Assembly: GCA_049324835.1 (NCBI GenBank)
Contig: JBMOMT010000019.1
Span: forward strand, 62,001 to 126,000
DNA: 64,000 nucleotides
Reading direction: 5' to 3'
Source of the DNA: JBMOMT01 sp049324835
GTDB lineage: Bacteria; Chloroflexota; Anaerolineae; CAYNKW01
This document shows positions 34,414 to 44,400 of the stretch, piece after piece. Each line of letters opens with the position of its first letter. The stretch's first letter is position 1. Under the pieces are notes generated by a model. That model did no database searches. It was not told where the DNA came from and was given only the letters and a program-made list of their open reading frames with translations. The position numbers were made by a program, and so were the translations under genes.

Positions 34414-34685
34414 TCCCGGTCCTCCAGCAGCAAGTCGGCGACCGTGCGGCCGCCCTGGGTTTGGGTCACCGGCTCGATGGGCGCCAGTTTTCGCCCACTC
34501 CAGGCCGCCAGGCCGGTCTGCAACACGCCCTGCAGGCGGGCCTCGAGCGAGGGCTTTAGGGGAACGATGCGTCCGACCGGTTTGCCGCGCAGGGTCACGA
34601 CCACGGTGTCGCCCGACTCGACCTGGCGGATGTAGCGGCTGAGTCGTTTTTTCAGTTCTCGAATACCGACGGTCAGGTGAGACAC
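34410..34685 (-). CDS. vapB: VapB/Phd-type antitoxin
   Basis: 91 aa from GTG 34685 (AGGAG nine bases upstream). VGIRELKKRLSRYIRQVESG, DTVVVTLRGKPVGRIVPL is the Phd/YefM DNA-binding fold; the C-terminal tail (VADLLLEDRE) should wrap the toxin. First gene of the pair behind a good promoter, as expected for autoregulated vapBC. Confidence 0.88.
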   Translation of the reverse strand: MSHLTVGIRELKKRLSRYIRQVESGDTVVVTLRGKPVGRIVPLKPSLEARLQGVLQTGLAAWSGRKLAPIEPVTQTQGGRTVADLLLEDRE

Positions 34686-34715
34686 GGCCACACACTCCTT
34701 GCTGGTTGTAGTCGC

Positions 34716-34745
34716 ATTATACCACAAAAAGACCACATCGGACAA
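34716..34745 (-). promoter_or_regulatory. vapBC promoter
   Basis: Minus strand: TTGTCC (34745-34740), 18-base spacer, TATAAT (34721-34716), about 30 bases before the vapB GTG. The box is adjacent to where the VapBC complex would bind. Confidence 0.6.
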
Positions 34746-34761
34746 ATGGGGAGGCGGCGAG

Positions 34762-34962
34762 GTGACGCGCCTGTGGCCCGACGGCGAACCGATAGAGGTG
34801 TGGGGTGAGGAAACATCACCCAGTGGTTTCGCGTGGCAAGGAGAAACTCACACCATCGTCGAGGTGTGTAACCGCTGGTGGCAGCCGGATGAGATCGTCT
34901 GGCGCGAGTACCTCAAGGTGGTCATCGGCGGCGGCTGGTTGCTGGCCCGGCTGTACGACTGA
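34762..34962 (+). pseudogene. Remnant of a DUF6504-like gene of a mutagenesis (imuB/dnaE2) cassette
   Basis: About 67 aa: LWPDGEPIEVWGEE, FAWQGETHTIVEVCNRWW and VIGGGWLLARLYD, the pattern of the short DUF6504-type protein that stands between imuB and dnaE2 in mutasome operons. It is shorter than usual (the middle WREYY segment is compressed). Start GTG is uncertain. The next ORF is the decayed polymerase. Confidence 0.5.
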
Positions 34963-34970
34963 GAGGACGC

Positions 34971-35240
34971 ATGGCGGTCGAGTACGTCGAATTACATTGC
35001 CACAGCTTCTATTCGCTGCTCGATGGCGCGTCGTCGCCGGAGGCGCTCGTCGCGCGCGCCGCTGCTATGCGCGCTACAGCGAGGCCCACGTGGGCATGGT
35101 ATGCAACGTCGTCACCTACCGCGCCCGCTCGGCGCTGCGCGATGTGGCCAGGGCGCTGGCCTTCCCGCCGGACGTGATCGACCGGGCGACCAAAGCGCTC
35201 GACACCCACTCCGCCGCCGTGGCCTGCACCGGCAAGGGAT
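34971..35240 (+). pseudogene. Truncated error-prone DNA polymerase (dnaE2/imuC) relic
   Basis: ATG 34971 begins like DnaE-type polymerases: VEYVELHCHSFYSLLDGASS, PEALVARAA (PHP start). It then jumps, in another frame, to YARYSEAHVGMVCNVVTYRA, RSALRDVARALAFPPDVIDR and ATKALDTHSAA, which lies several hundred residues further on in intact DnaE2. So an internal deletion with frameshift left about 90 codons; nothing after ALDTHSAA remains. It ends against the convergent M20 gene. Confidence 0.75.
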
Positions 35241-36625
35241 CATTGTGCCCCGGGCATGGTGCTCAGGAGCGAGTAGTAGTGGATCAGCGTCGTCACGCCG
35301 CGGTAAAAGGTGGGCAGGTGTAGCTTTTCGTTGGGCGCGTGGGTGTTGTCATCGGGCAGGCCAAAACCGGTGAGCACGATGGGTACCGCCAAGACCTCCT
35401 GAAAGTCGTGGACGATGGGCAGCGATCCACCGCCGCGCATGTACAACGGCCGGGCGCCAAAGCCCCGCTCGAAGGCGTCGGCCATGGCCTGAATGGCCGG
35501 CGCCTGATAGTCCACCAGCACTGGCTGAGATATTCCCCAGACGCGGAATGACAACTCGACTGTCGGCGGGGCCATGGCGCGCAGGTACGACTCGAACAGC
35601 CGGGCAATCTCGCGGGGGTCCTGGTCGGGTACCATACGCATCGAGACCTTGGCCGCCGCCCGCGCCGGGATGACCGTCTTTTTGCCCTCGCCGGTAAAGC
35701 CGCCCGGCAGGCCGTGGATGTCGAAGGTGGGCCGCACGCTCGCCCGCTCCAGCGTGCCAAAGCCCTCCTCGCCGGCCAGGGCCGGCGCGCCGGTCAGGTG
35801 GCGAGCCATCTCGTCAGTGACAGGTACCTGGGCCAGCAACGCCCGCTCCTCGGCGTCCAGGGGACGCACCCGGTCGTAAAAGCCAGGGATGAGCACACGG
35901 TGGGTCGCCGGGTCCTGGCAGGCGGCCAGCAGCCGCACCAGCACGTTGAAGGGATTGTCCACCGCCCCGCCAAAGGTCCCCGAGTGTAGGTCGTGGGCCG
36001 GGCCGCGCACCTCGATCTCCAGGTAGCAGTTGCCCCGCACGCCGTACATGATCAATGGCGTCTGGGGGTCCAGGCAAGCCTCGTCGCAGATCAACACCGC
36101 GTCGGCGGCCAACGCCTGCCGCCGTTGGCGCAGCACGCGCGCCAGGCTCTCGCCAAGGATTTCTTCCTCGCCTTCGAATACAATCTTGAGGTTGATCGGC
36201 AGCCGGCCGGCCGTTTTGAGATACGCCTCCGCCGCAGCCAACACGGCGAACAGCTGCCCCTTGTCGTCCGACGCGCCCCGGCAAAACAGATCATCGCCGT
36301 GTAGCGTCGGCTCGAAGGGCGGCGTGCGCCACTCGTCCAACGGATCGACCGGCTGGACGTCATAGTGGCCGTAGGCCAGCAGCGTCGGCGCACCCTCGGC
36401 GCCCAGCCACGCGCCATAGACCACCGGCGCGCCAGCGGTGGCGATCACCTCGACCTCGGGCATCCCCATCCCACGCAGGTAGGCCGCCAGCCAGTCCGCC
36501 GCCCGGCGTATGTCGGGCGCGTGCCCGGCCAACGTGCTCACACTGGGGATACGCAGCAGGTCGAACAACGCTTCCAGGTGCATCGAGCGGTGCTCGCGGG
36601 CATAGGTCAACACAACATCAAGCAT
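35240..36625 (-). CDS. M20-family dipeptidase / amidohydrolase
   Basis: 461 aa from ATG 36625 (AGG eight bases upstream; a GTG three codons earlier is an alternative). Zn ligands and catalytic residues: LAYGHYDVQPVDP, CRGASDDKGQ, VFEGEEEILGES and C-terminal NTHAPNEKLHL. The dimerisation insert (LHSGTFGGAVDNPF) is present. This family cleaves dipeptides or N-acyl amino acids in the cytoplasm. It follows the SDR-ThDP fusion by ten bases on the same strand, so they are one transcript, perhaps for degradation of one amino-acid-derived compound. Confidence 0.9.
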   Translation of the reverse strand: MLDVVLTYAREHRSMHLEALFDLLRIPSVSTLAGHAPDIRRAADWLAAYLRGMGMPEVEVIATAGAPVVYGAWLGAEGAPTLLAYGHYDVQPVDPLDEWRTPPFEPTLHGDDLFCRGASDDKGQLFAVLAAAEAYLKTAGRLPINLKIVFEGEEEILGESLARVLRQRRQALAADAVLICDEACLDPQTPLIMYGVRGNCYLEIEVRGPAHDLHSGTFGGAVDNPFNVLVRLLAACQDPATHRVLIPGFYDRVRPLDAEERALLAQVPVTDEMARHLTGAPALAGEEGFGTLERASVRPTFDIHGLPGGFTGEGKKTVIPARAAAKVSMRMVPDQDPREIARLFESYLRAMAPPTVELSFRVWGISQPVLVDYQAPAIQAMADAFERGFGARPLYMRGGGSLPIVHDFQEVLAVPIVLTGFGLPDDNTHAPNEKLHLPTFYRGVTTLIHYYSLLSTMPGAQ

Positions 36626-36634
36626 ACGCTCCAC

Positions 36635-39160
36635 CTACTCTGTAATCCACGGCAGCCCGGCCACCGCCGTGCTGCGCTGCTCCGGGTCGGTGTGGACGTT
36701 GATCACCGCCGGCAGGCCCGAATCGAAAGCGCGCCGGATGGCGGGCGCGATGTCCTCCACGCGCTCGACGAACTCGCCGTAGCCGCCCAGGGCGCGGGCC
36801 ATCTCGTCGTAGCGCACCGCGCCGAGCTGGGTGGCGACGATGCGCTCCTCGCCAAAGCGCCGCCGCTGGCCGTCGCGCACCTCACCCCAGCCCTCGTCGT
36901 TGGCCACGACGACCACGATGGGCAGGTTGTGTCGAACAGCCGTGTCGAACTCTATGGCGCACAGCCCGAAGGAGCCATCGCCCATCAAGGCCACCACCGG
37001 CTGGTCGGGATGGGCCAGCTTGGCGGCCAGGGCGTAGGCCACGCCCACCCCCAGGTGGGCCGCGCTGCCCACCCAGGTCACGCCGCCGGGCGCGTTGGCG
37101 TCGAGATACTGAATGCCAAAGGCGCCGCTGTAGCCGCCGTCCACGATCTTGATCGCCTCGCGGGGCAGACAGCGGGCCAGCTCTTGTACCAACTGGATGG
37201 TGTGCATCAGCCTGTCCTTGGGCCGCTCGTCGAGTTTCGCCCCGGCGGCCGTCTCCTGGCGCATGACCAGCAGCGCGCCCCGGGCGCGGGCCGGCCAGCC
37301 CGGGTCCATGGCCCACCCCTGGACGTTCGGCAGTTCGGCCAGCAGTTGACGCAGCACCTGCCCGGCGTCGGCGTGGATGCCGACGTGGATGGGCCGGTTC
37401 TTGCCGATGGCTTCGGGCGCGATGTCCACCTGGACGACCCTGGCCTCGCGGTCGAACAGCGGGAACTGGCCAAAGCCGATGGTCCAGTCCAGACGCGTGC
37501 CCAGGATGAAAAAGGCGTCGGCCCCGGCGCAGGGCGTGGGATAAAAGCCGCAGGCCAGCGGGTGATCGTCGGGCACCAGGCCGCGGGCCAGGTTGCGGGT
37601 CAGGATGGGGATGCCGGTCGCTTCGACGAATTGTAGCAGCTCGGCCCCCGCGCCGGCCCAAAAGACGCCGCTGCCGGCGACGATGAGTGGTTTCTTGGCC
37701 TTGCTCAGGACGTCCAATGCCTGGCGCACCAGCGCCGGATCGGCCAGTGGGCGCGATTCGACGCGATAGCCCTGCGGCCAGGTGATTTCACTCTCCTCGA
37801 CTGTGGCGCCCAGCAGCTCCAGCGGAAAGTCGAGGAACACCGGGCCGGGTCGCCCGGTGGTGGCATAACGGACGGCGGTGGCCGCGTACTCGGGCAGGCG
37901 TTTCAGATCGAAACAGGTGCGCTGCCACTTGGTGACGGGCCGCAGCAGGCGAAGCTCGTCGACGGCCTGCATCACGCCCACGTCGCGGCCCTCCAGCGAG
38001 CCCTGGGCGCAGACGATAATCATGGGCACCTGGGCCTCGCAGGCCACTTCGATGCCGGGGAAGGCGTTGACCAGTCCCGGCGCGGCGTCCACCGTCACCA
38101 GCGCCGGCCTGCCCGTGAAACGCGCCCAGGCGTCGGCCATGTGGGCGGCGTTCATCTCGTGGCGCACGTCGACGACGGTGAGGCCCTCGTCCAGGCAGGC
38201 ATCCACGAGCTGATAGTTGTGGCCGCCGACGATGGTAAAGCAGTGGGTCACGCCCGCCCGGGCCAGGGTGCGCACCACCAGCCCGCCGCCGGTCAGGCGG
38301 CCCTTTTGCCCGCCGGCCTGGACCGCGCCGCGCGTCACCTTTTGGATGAACTGGACGTATTCTTCGTCGGGCATCTGGTTGCGCAGGCCGACCAGCCCGG
38401 TGCGGTCCGGCAGGCCGGCCCGGCGGCGCAGCGGCGGCTTGTCGGCGTCGGCCACCTCCAGGATGGCATCCACCACCAGGGCCGGGTCGGTGGAATGCTC
38501 CCAGCCGGCCTTCATCTCGGCGCCCATGTGCGAGGCCCAGGCGTAATAGGGGCTGTCGGGCTTGACGTTTTTCAGCGCGCCGTCGATGGCGTCGCGGGGC
38601 ATGGCCGTCTTGAACATGCCGCACGGCTCGATGATCGTCACTTTGAGACCAAAGGGCGAGACCTCGTGCCACAGCACCTCGGAGAAACCCTCGACGGCGT
38701 GTTTGGCCGCCGTGTAGAGGCCCTGGAAGGGGAAACCCACTTTGCCGCTGTCGGACGAGAGGTTGATGATGTGGCCCTCGCCGCGCTGGCGCATGTGGGG
38801 CAACACGGCCTTGGTGACGGCCATGACGCCCAGGGCGTTGACGTCCATCACCAGGCGGACCTGGCCCATGCTCGCTTCCTCAATCGGCCCGCCGTGGCCC
38901 ACGCCGGCGTTGTTGACCAGCACGTCGATCTTGCCAAAGCGGTCCAGCGCGGCGCCCACCGCCGCCTCGATCTCGTCGTCGCGGGTCACGTCGAGCTGGG
39001 CCTTGAGCAGCAGCGATGGGTCGGGCGCGGTTAGATGATCCAGGGTGTTCACGTTGCGGTCGGTGGCCACGACGGCGTCGCCCCGGTCCAGGGCGCGCTG
39101 GGCCAGCAGCGCGCCAAAGCCGGTGGCGCAGCCGGTGATGAACCAAACTCTAGCACTCAT
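36635..39160 (-). CDS. Fusion of a short-chain dehydrogenase and a thiamine-diphosphate (acetolactate-synthase-like) enzyme
   Basis: 841 aa from ATG 39160 (GGAGG five bases upstream). Residues 1-270 are a complete SDR: FITGCATGFG cofactor loop, NNAGVGHGG, SSDSGK and YTAAKHAVEGFSEVLWHE active site (Ser, Tyr, Lys). From about 285 a full ThDP enzyme: VDVRHEMNAAHMADA (catalytic Glu), three domains, and ALMGDGSFGLCAIEFDT...ANDEGWG as the ThDP-binding GDG...N motif. The second Asn of the usual pair is Asp. A continuous frame with no stop supports a real fusion. It could form a C-C bond or decarboxylate a 2-oxo acid, then reduce the product. I know no named enzyme with this layout. Confidence 0.85.
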   Translation of the reverse strand: MSARVWFITGCATGFGALLAQRALDRGDAVVATDRNVNTLDHLTAPDPSLLLKAQLDVTRDDEIEAAVGAALDRFGKIDVLVNNAGVGHGGPIEEASMGQVRLVMDVNALGVMAVTKAVLPHMRQRGEGHIINLSSDSGKVGFPFQGLYTAAKHAVEGFSEVLWHEVSPFGLKVTIIEPCGMFKTAMPRDAIDGALKNVKPDSPYYAWASHMGAEMKAGWEHSTDPALVVDAILEVADADKPPLRRRAGLPDRTGLVGLRNQMPDEEYVQFIQKVTRGAVQAGGQKGRLTGGGLVVRTLARAGVTHCFTIVGGHNYQLVDACLDEGLTVVDVRHEMNAAHMADAWARFTGRPALVTVDAAPGLVNAFPGIEVACEAQVPMIIVCAQGSLEGRDVGVMQAVDELRLLRPVTKWQRTCFDLKRLPEYAATAVRYATTGRPGPVFLDFPLELLGATVEESEITWPQGYRVESRPLADPALVRQALDVLSKAKKPLIVAGSGVFWAGAGAELLQFVEATGIPILTRNLARGLVPDDHPLACGFYPTPCAGADAFFILGTRLDWTIGFGQFPLFDREARVVQVDIAPEAIGKNRPIHVGIHADAGQVLRQLLAELPNVQGWAMDPGWPARARGALLVMRQETAAGAKLDERPKDRLMHTIQLVQELARCLPREAIKIVDGGYSGAFGIQYLDANAPGGVTWVGSAAHLGVGVAYALAAKLAHPDQPVVALMGDGSFGLCAIEFDTAVRHNLPIVVVVANDEGWGEVRDGQRRRFGEERIVATQLGAVRYDEMARALGGYGEFVERVEDIAPAIRRAFDSGLPAVINVHTDPEQRSTAVAGLPWITE

Positions 39161-39175
39161 ACCATCCTCCTTTGT

Positions 39176-39223
39176 AGGGCAAATTGGCAATTTGCTTTGT
39201 GGGGCAAATTGGCAATTTGCCCT
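39176..39223. repeat. Two hairpins of the GGGCAAATTGGCAATTTGCCC type
   Basis: Two near-identical palindromes stand in tandem (39177-39196 and 39202-39222) between the transporter stop and the SDR-ThDP start; the second has a perfect 9-bp or longer stem including the transporter's TAG. They may uncouple transcription of the two genes. Confidence 0.6.
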
Positions 39224-40526
39224 ACTTGTGAGCGTGGCGCAGCGGGTATTTACTCAACGCCCAGGCGCCCAGCAGCAGGGCCAGGATCGGCGAGCCGCCC
39301 ATCATAAAGCGGATGCCCCACACGGCGCTGTCCGGCTGCACCGCCAGGTTCGGGTCGTAGCGGGTGAGGGTAAAGACGACGCTGTACAGGATGCCCTGGA
39401 AGGAGAACGCCAGTTTGATGATGCCGCCGTTGATGCCAAAGAAAATGCCCTCGCGCCGCTCGCCGGTCCGCGCCGCGTCGTCGTCGATCACCTCGGTGAG
39501 CATGACGATGGGCAGCATCATGAACCCGGCCAGCCCCGGCGCGATGAGGGTCGTGCCGATCAGGCCGGTGTAGAAATCGTTGGCCAGCATGATGATCAAC
39601 AAACCGGGGATGAACAGGAAGAAGGAATAGATCCAGGCCCGGCGCACGCCAATGCGCGGCGTGATCTTGTTCCACAGGATCAACAGCGGCACGCACAACA
39701 AAAAGGGCACGGCCAGCAGGATCGCTTCCTGGTCGCCGGCGCCCATCATCGCGCCGAACACCGGGGCCTCGCCCTGGATTTGAAGCACGTATTTGCGCCA
39801 GAAGGGCAGTGTGGCCGGCAGCACGACGAACAGGTACTCTTTGGCCAGGTTGGCGACGATGTACCAGCGGAAGGGCCGGCTGCTGAGGCAGATTTTGAGC
39901 GATTCCCAGACACCCATCGACTCGCCGGTCATGTGCGCCGGGTCCTCCTTGGCGCCGATGACCGAGATCAGGTAGCCGACCGCCGTAAAGGCGCCGATGA
40001 CGATGCCCATGGTCACAAAACCCAGCTCCTCGGACAGGATCGGCGCCAGGATGAAGGCCAACAACAGGGCGATGACGGCCAGGCCTTCTCGCACGGCGGC
40101 CAGCCCGGAGCGCTCCTTCAGCTCGGTGGCCAGCTCGGTAAAGAGTGAATTGTAGGCCATGATGACCAGGGTGTAGATGGTGTCGTAGAGGAACAAAAAG
40201 ATGAAAAAGTAGGAAGCGGTGAGCCAGGCGGCATTGCGGGGCGGCGTCCATAGCAAAAAGAAGGACAGGCCCAGGGGGATGGCGCCAAACAGGATGTAGG
40301 GGATGCGGCGGCCCATCTTGGAGCGGGTGCGGTCGCTGATGTTGCCCATCAGAGGGTCGTTGACGGCGTTCCACAGGCCAAAGATGAACCATATGACGCC
40401 GGCCAGCGCCACGTTCAGGCCAACGACGTCGATGTAAAAGAACTGGATGCGGTTGTTGAACACCTGCTGGACCACGGTGTTGGCAAAGTTGCCCATGCCG
40501 TAGGTCCACTTTTTCCACGTTTTCAT
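39222..40526 (-). CDS. GPH-family (MFS) sugar/anion:cation symporter
   Basis: 434 aa from ATG 40526 (GGAGGAG six bases upstream). Twelve hydrophobic segments; the GPH signature is clear: YGMGNFANTVVQQVFNNRIQ, GLWNAVNDPLMGNISDRTRS, KMGRRIPYILFGAIPLGLSF. Relatives import sugars, glucuronides or sulfoquinovose with Na+ or H+. Co-oriented with the SDR-ThDP and M20 genes, so it probably imports the substrate they degrade. TetR gene lies upstream and may control it. Confidence 0.88.
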   Translation of the reverse strand: MKTWKKWTYGMGNFANTVVQQVFNNRIQFFYIDVVGLNVALAGVIWFIFGLWNAVNDPLMGNISDRTRSKMGRRIPYILFGAIPLGLSFFLLWTPPRNAAWLTASYFFIFLFLYDTIYTLVIMAYNSLFTELATELKERSGLAAVREGLAVIALLLAFILAPILSEELGFVTMGIVIGAFTAVGYLISVIGAKEDPAHMTGESMGVWESLKICLSSRPFRWYIVANLAKEYLFVVLPATLPFWRKYVLQIQGEAPVFGAMMGAGDQEAILLAVPFLLCVPLLILWNKITPRIGVRRAWIYSFFLFIPGLLIIMLANDFYTGLIGTTLIAPGLAGFMMLPIVMLTEVIDDDAARTGERREGIFFGINGGIIKLAFSFQGILYSVVFTLTRYDPNLAVQPDSAVWGIRFMMGGSPILALLLGAWALSKYPLRHAHK

Positions 40527-40608
40527 GTGATCTCCTCCCTCCTGCCAGGTTTTTGGTTCTCTCAAGACGTGGTGCGTGGTATTCAACGCACGCGTCACGC
40601 ACCCCGCA

Positions 40609-41262
40609 TCACGGCAATTCTAACATGCGACGGATATGGTCGTGCAGAAAAGCCTTGAAGGCTACAATCTGCTCCGGCTCAAAGGGGTCGGCGTGGGCCA
40701 CATTCCAGGGGATCGGCCCGCCGGTAAAATAGCCGTACAGCATCCAGGTAAAGCTGATGAGGAACAGCCGGGCATCCGGCCCGTCGGCGCGGATGGCGCC
40801 GGCGGCGCGGGCGCGCTCCAGCAGGTTGCGGACCATCTCGTAGAGGGGCAGCGAATAGTCCACTTCGATCTCGTCGAAACGGAATTCACGCTCCAGCCAG
40901 CGGCGTACCCACAGCCGGGGGACCTCCGGGTGCGCCAGGGTCATATCGATCAGGCTGTCCACCAGCCGCTCCAGCAGGTTGCGCAGGGCGACGGGGTCGT
41001 GGACGACTGCGTCGTCCACAAAGCCGGTAAAGCGGGAGACCAGCTCAAATTCTTGGAGAAAGAGGCGGTGAAAGACCTTACGGTACAGCTCTTGTTTGCT
41101 GCCGGTGTGGTAGTTGATGGTCGAGATATTCAGGCCGACGGCCTCGGCCAGGGCGCGGGTGGAGACGCCGTGGTAGCCGTGCTCGGCAAAGAGCACGGTG
41201 GCGGCTTCGAGGATTCGCTCCAGGCTATCACTGCTGGTCTGCTCACCATCTGACAAAGCCAC
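40609..41262 (-). CDS. TetR-family transcriptional regulator
   Basis: 217 aa from GTG 41262 (GGAG six bases upstream; a TTG five codons earlier lacks one). N-terminal HTH: RILEAATVLFAEHGYHGVST, RALAEAVGLNISTINYHTGS, KQELYRKVF. The C-terminal ligand domain is divergent. Next gene downstream on the same strand is the GPH transporter, so it may regulate that operon and itself. A consensus promoter stands in front. Confidence 0.9.
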   Translation of the reverse strand: MALSDGEQTSSDSLERILEAATVLFAEHGYHGVSTRALAEAVGLNISTINYHTGSKQELYRKVFHRLFLQEFELVSRFTGFVDDAVVHDPVALRNLLERLVDSLIDMTLAHPEVPRLWVRRWLEREFRFDEIEVDYSLPLYEMVRNLLERARAAGAIRADGPDARLFLISFTWMLYGYFTGGPIPWNVAHADPFEPEQIVAFKAFLHDHIRRMLELP

Positions 41263-41300
41263 AGCGCTCTCCGTCAAACGATTGATTGAGCAACGAGGAA

Positions 41301-41329
41301 ATTATAGATCAGGTGAGGTGAATTGTCAA
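41301..41329 (-). promoter_or_regulatory. Consensus sigma70 promoter of tetR
   Basis: Minus strand: TTGACA (41329-41324), 17-base spacer, TATAAT (41306-41301): a perfect match in both boxes, 38 bases before the GTG start. Confidence 0.8.
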
Positions 41330-41461
41330 GCCAACCCCGGGTCCGCTCTTGGTACCGTGACTTATTTTTCGGCCACTCGGCCCAAAAACCAAGTGGAGAG
41401 CCCGCTGTTGGCCCAGCGCTTGACCATAACGATATGGGACACCATTTTGATGTCCAGGGCA
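41330..41461. other. Leader-distal flank of the CRISPR array
   Basis: 132 bases between the tetR promoter and the last repeat of the array. CGGCCACTCGGCC-like and CCAAAAACCAAG stretches; no repeat remnant, gene or promoter for the array. Confidence 0.5.
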
Positions 41462-44400
41462 GTTTCAATCTCCTGATCGAGATTCTGTGGGTTCAGACTC
41501 GTCACTACCACCAATCGATCCTTCCACCCCTTGTGTTTCAATCTCCTGATCGAGATTCTGTGGGTTCAGACCTCAATGTTGACCGATGTGCGCGTTTTGT
41601 GGTTGTTGTTTCAATCTCCTGATCGAGATTCTGTGGGTTCAGACCAAGTTCCTGGTCGGGTTATTGTAGGGGGAGTCATGGTTTCAATCTCCTGATCGAG
41701 ATTCTGTGGGTTCAGACATATGGGCCACACCCGGAAGGAGCTCACGATGAAAAGTTTCAATCTCCTGATCGAGATTCTGTGGGTTCAGACCCTGGGATGG
41801 CTGGCTGCTGAGGGGCTCTCTCCCGCGTTTCAATCTCCTGATCGAGATTCTGTGGGTTCAGACCTGAACCGTGACGTGTTGGAGGAACAAGAGGAGCAGG
41901 TTTCAATCTCCTGATCGAGATTCTGTGGGTTCAGACCATACACCGATAGCGCGAGCTGTGGCTGGTGAAACACGGTTTCAATCTCCTGATCGAGATTCTG
42001 TGGGTTCAGACTCTGGAAGGTATGCCGCAATCGCCGGGGCCTTGTGGTTTCAATCTCCTGATCGAGATTCTGTGGGTTCAGACTTTCTCCCTCACCATAT
42101 GATGTAACTTCCGATGCAGGTTTCAATCTCCTGATCGAGATTCTGTGGGTTCAGACGGATTAGCTCAGGTCGAACTTCTTTTCTATCCAGCGGGTTTCAA
42201 TCTCCTGATCGAGATTCTGTGGGTTCAGACCATGCAGTATTTCTTGGCCCGCGTTACGGCCGTATACAGGGTTTCAATCTCCTGATCGAGATTCTGTGGG
42301 TTCAGACCAAGTGACCTGGGGCAGCGTATCGGACACGGACCTGGTTTCAATCTCCTGATCGAGATTCTGTGGGTTCAGACCAGCGCATCCAGCGCCACAG
42401 CCACCGCGCCAGGTGAGTTTCAATCTCCTGATCGAGATTCTGTGGGTTCAGACCCTGACCGACATGCCCATACCACGGGCCACGCGGTAGTTTCAATCTC
42501 CTGATCGAGATTCTGTGGGTTCAGACGCGTGATGTGGTCTGAGATGTTGTCGGCGGTCACATGTTTCAATCTCCTGATCGAGATTCTGTGGGTTCAGACT
42601 ATACTTAAAAATTTCGACGGGCAACGCAAGTCAGAAATGTTTCAATCTCCTGATCGAGATTCTGTGGGTTCAGACATGATGAGGTGCTATGTGACTGAAA
42701 CTATCGAGCTCAGTTTCAATCTCCTGATCGAGATTCTGTGGGTTCAGACCATCAACAACACCACCAGGGCCGAGATGATTGCTGCGTTTCAATCTCCTGA
42801 TCGAGATTCTGTGGGTTCAGACTATGCTGAGCCACAGATCGAAATGCTTGACGAGTTTGGCGTTTCAATCTCCTGATCGAGATTCTGTGGGTTCAGACTC
42901 AGGCCCCATTGCATAGCCCGCCTGAGCCACAGGCCAAAGAGTGTTTCAATCTCCTGATCGAGATTCTGTGGGTTCAGACTTCATGGTGTAGAGATGTTTC
43001 AATGCTGCTGACAATGGTTTCAATCTCCTGATCGAGATTCTGTGGGTTCAGACGTGTAGACGAACCGCTCGGAGCCAATCAGCACGAGTTTCAATCTCCT
43101 GATCGAGATTCTGTGGGTTCAGACGCTGCCGCAGATAATGCCGGTTTCCCGCTGCGCCTGTTTCAATCTCCTGATCGAGATTCTGTGGGTTCAGACAAAA
43201 TTCACAGCGGCTTTGGCCGCATCGTCGAGTGAGTTTCAATCTCCTGATCGAGATTCTGTGGGTTCAGACTCCGAGCAGATGTTCAGACACACATAAACGA
43301 GCTCAGTTTCAATCTCCTGATCGAGATTCTGTGGGTTCAGACTTCCTCACAGTTGAAGATCAGGCCAGCCAGATCGTTGTTTCAATCTCCTGATCGAGAT
43401 TCTGTGGGTTCAGACGATGATAGAGGCGGCCTTGTTTGCGACCAGGTCGTGTTTCAATCTCCTGATCGAGATTCTGTGGGTTCAGACTTGTAGAGATACA
43501 AACTGGCAAGAAGTACAACAACAGGTTTCAATCTCCTGATCGAGATTCTGTGGGTTCAGACTTCGTTTATGCGTGCCGCATCCTGCTGATCCAGCTGTTT
43601 CAATCTCCTGATCGAGATTCTGTGGGTTCAGACCCGTAATCCAGCGCCAGCCAATGCGTCCATCCATGAGTTTCAATCTCCTGATCGAGATTCTGTGGGT
43701 TCAGACCAGCATATCATCGAGGCGCTCAATCTCAAGCTGTCGGTTTCAATCTCCTGATCGAGATTCTGTGGGTTCAGACCATGATTGAGGACTTGCTCAA
43801 TCGGCTGGCCTGTACGTTTCAATCTCCTGATCGAGATTCTGTGGGTTCAGACTCTTGAGTATCTGCCGTTCTGATTTTCACATCCTGAGTTTCAATCTCC
43901 TGATCGAGATTCTGTGGGTTCAGACTGAATTCCTAGACTGGCTCAAGTCGGCTATGGATAGGGTTTCAATCTCCTGATCGAGATTCTGTGGGTTCAGACC
44001 CGATTTGCGGCGTTCATCATCTCGTCCGAAATGGCCGTTTCAATCTCCTGATCGAGATTCTGTGGGTTCAGACTTTTACGAATTCCATCATAACAATGAT
44101 TTAGTGCTTGTTTCAATCTCCTGATCGAGATTCTGTGGGTTCAGACTCGATCAGGATGATTGCGCCGCCGACCCATTCTGAGTTTCAATCTCCTGATCGA
44201 GATTCTGTGGGTTCAGACTCCGCCGTATGGAACAGGCTACAGGCCGCGTGCTATGAGTTTCAATCTCCTGATCGAGATTCTGTGGGTTCAGACAACGCCT
44301 TTCGGTGCGGGCAGTATTCGCCTGCCCTGGTTTCAATCTCCTGATCGAGATTCTGTGGGTTCAGACGCAGTATGTCATCGAGGCGCTCAATCTCAAGCTG

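Noticed and set aside
42985..43018. Spacer containing GTTTCAAT as a degenerate repeat
   Set aside because: Only eight bases match and the spacer has normal length; it is ordinary spacer sequence.
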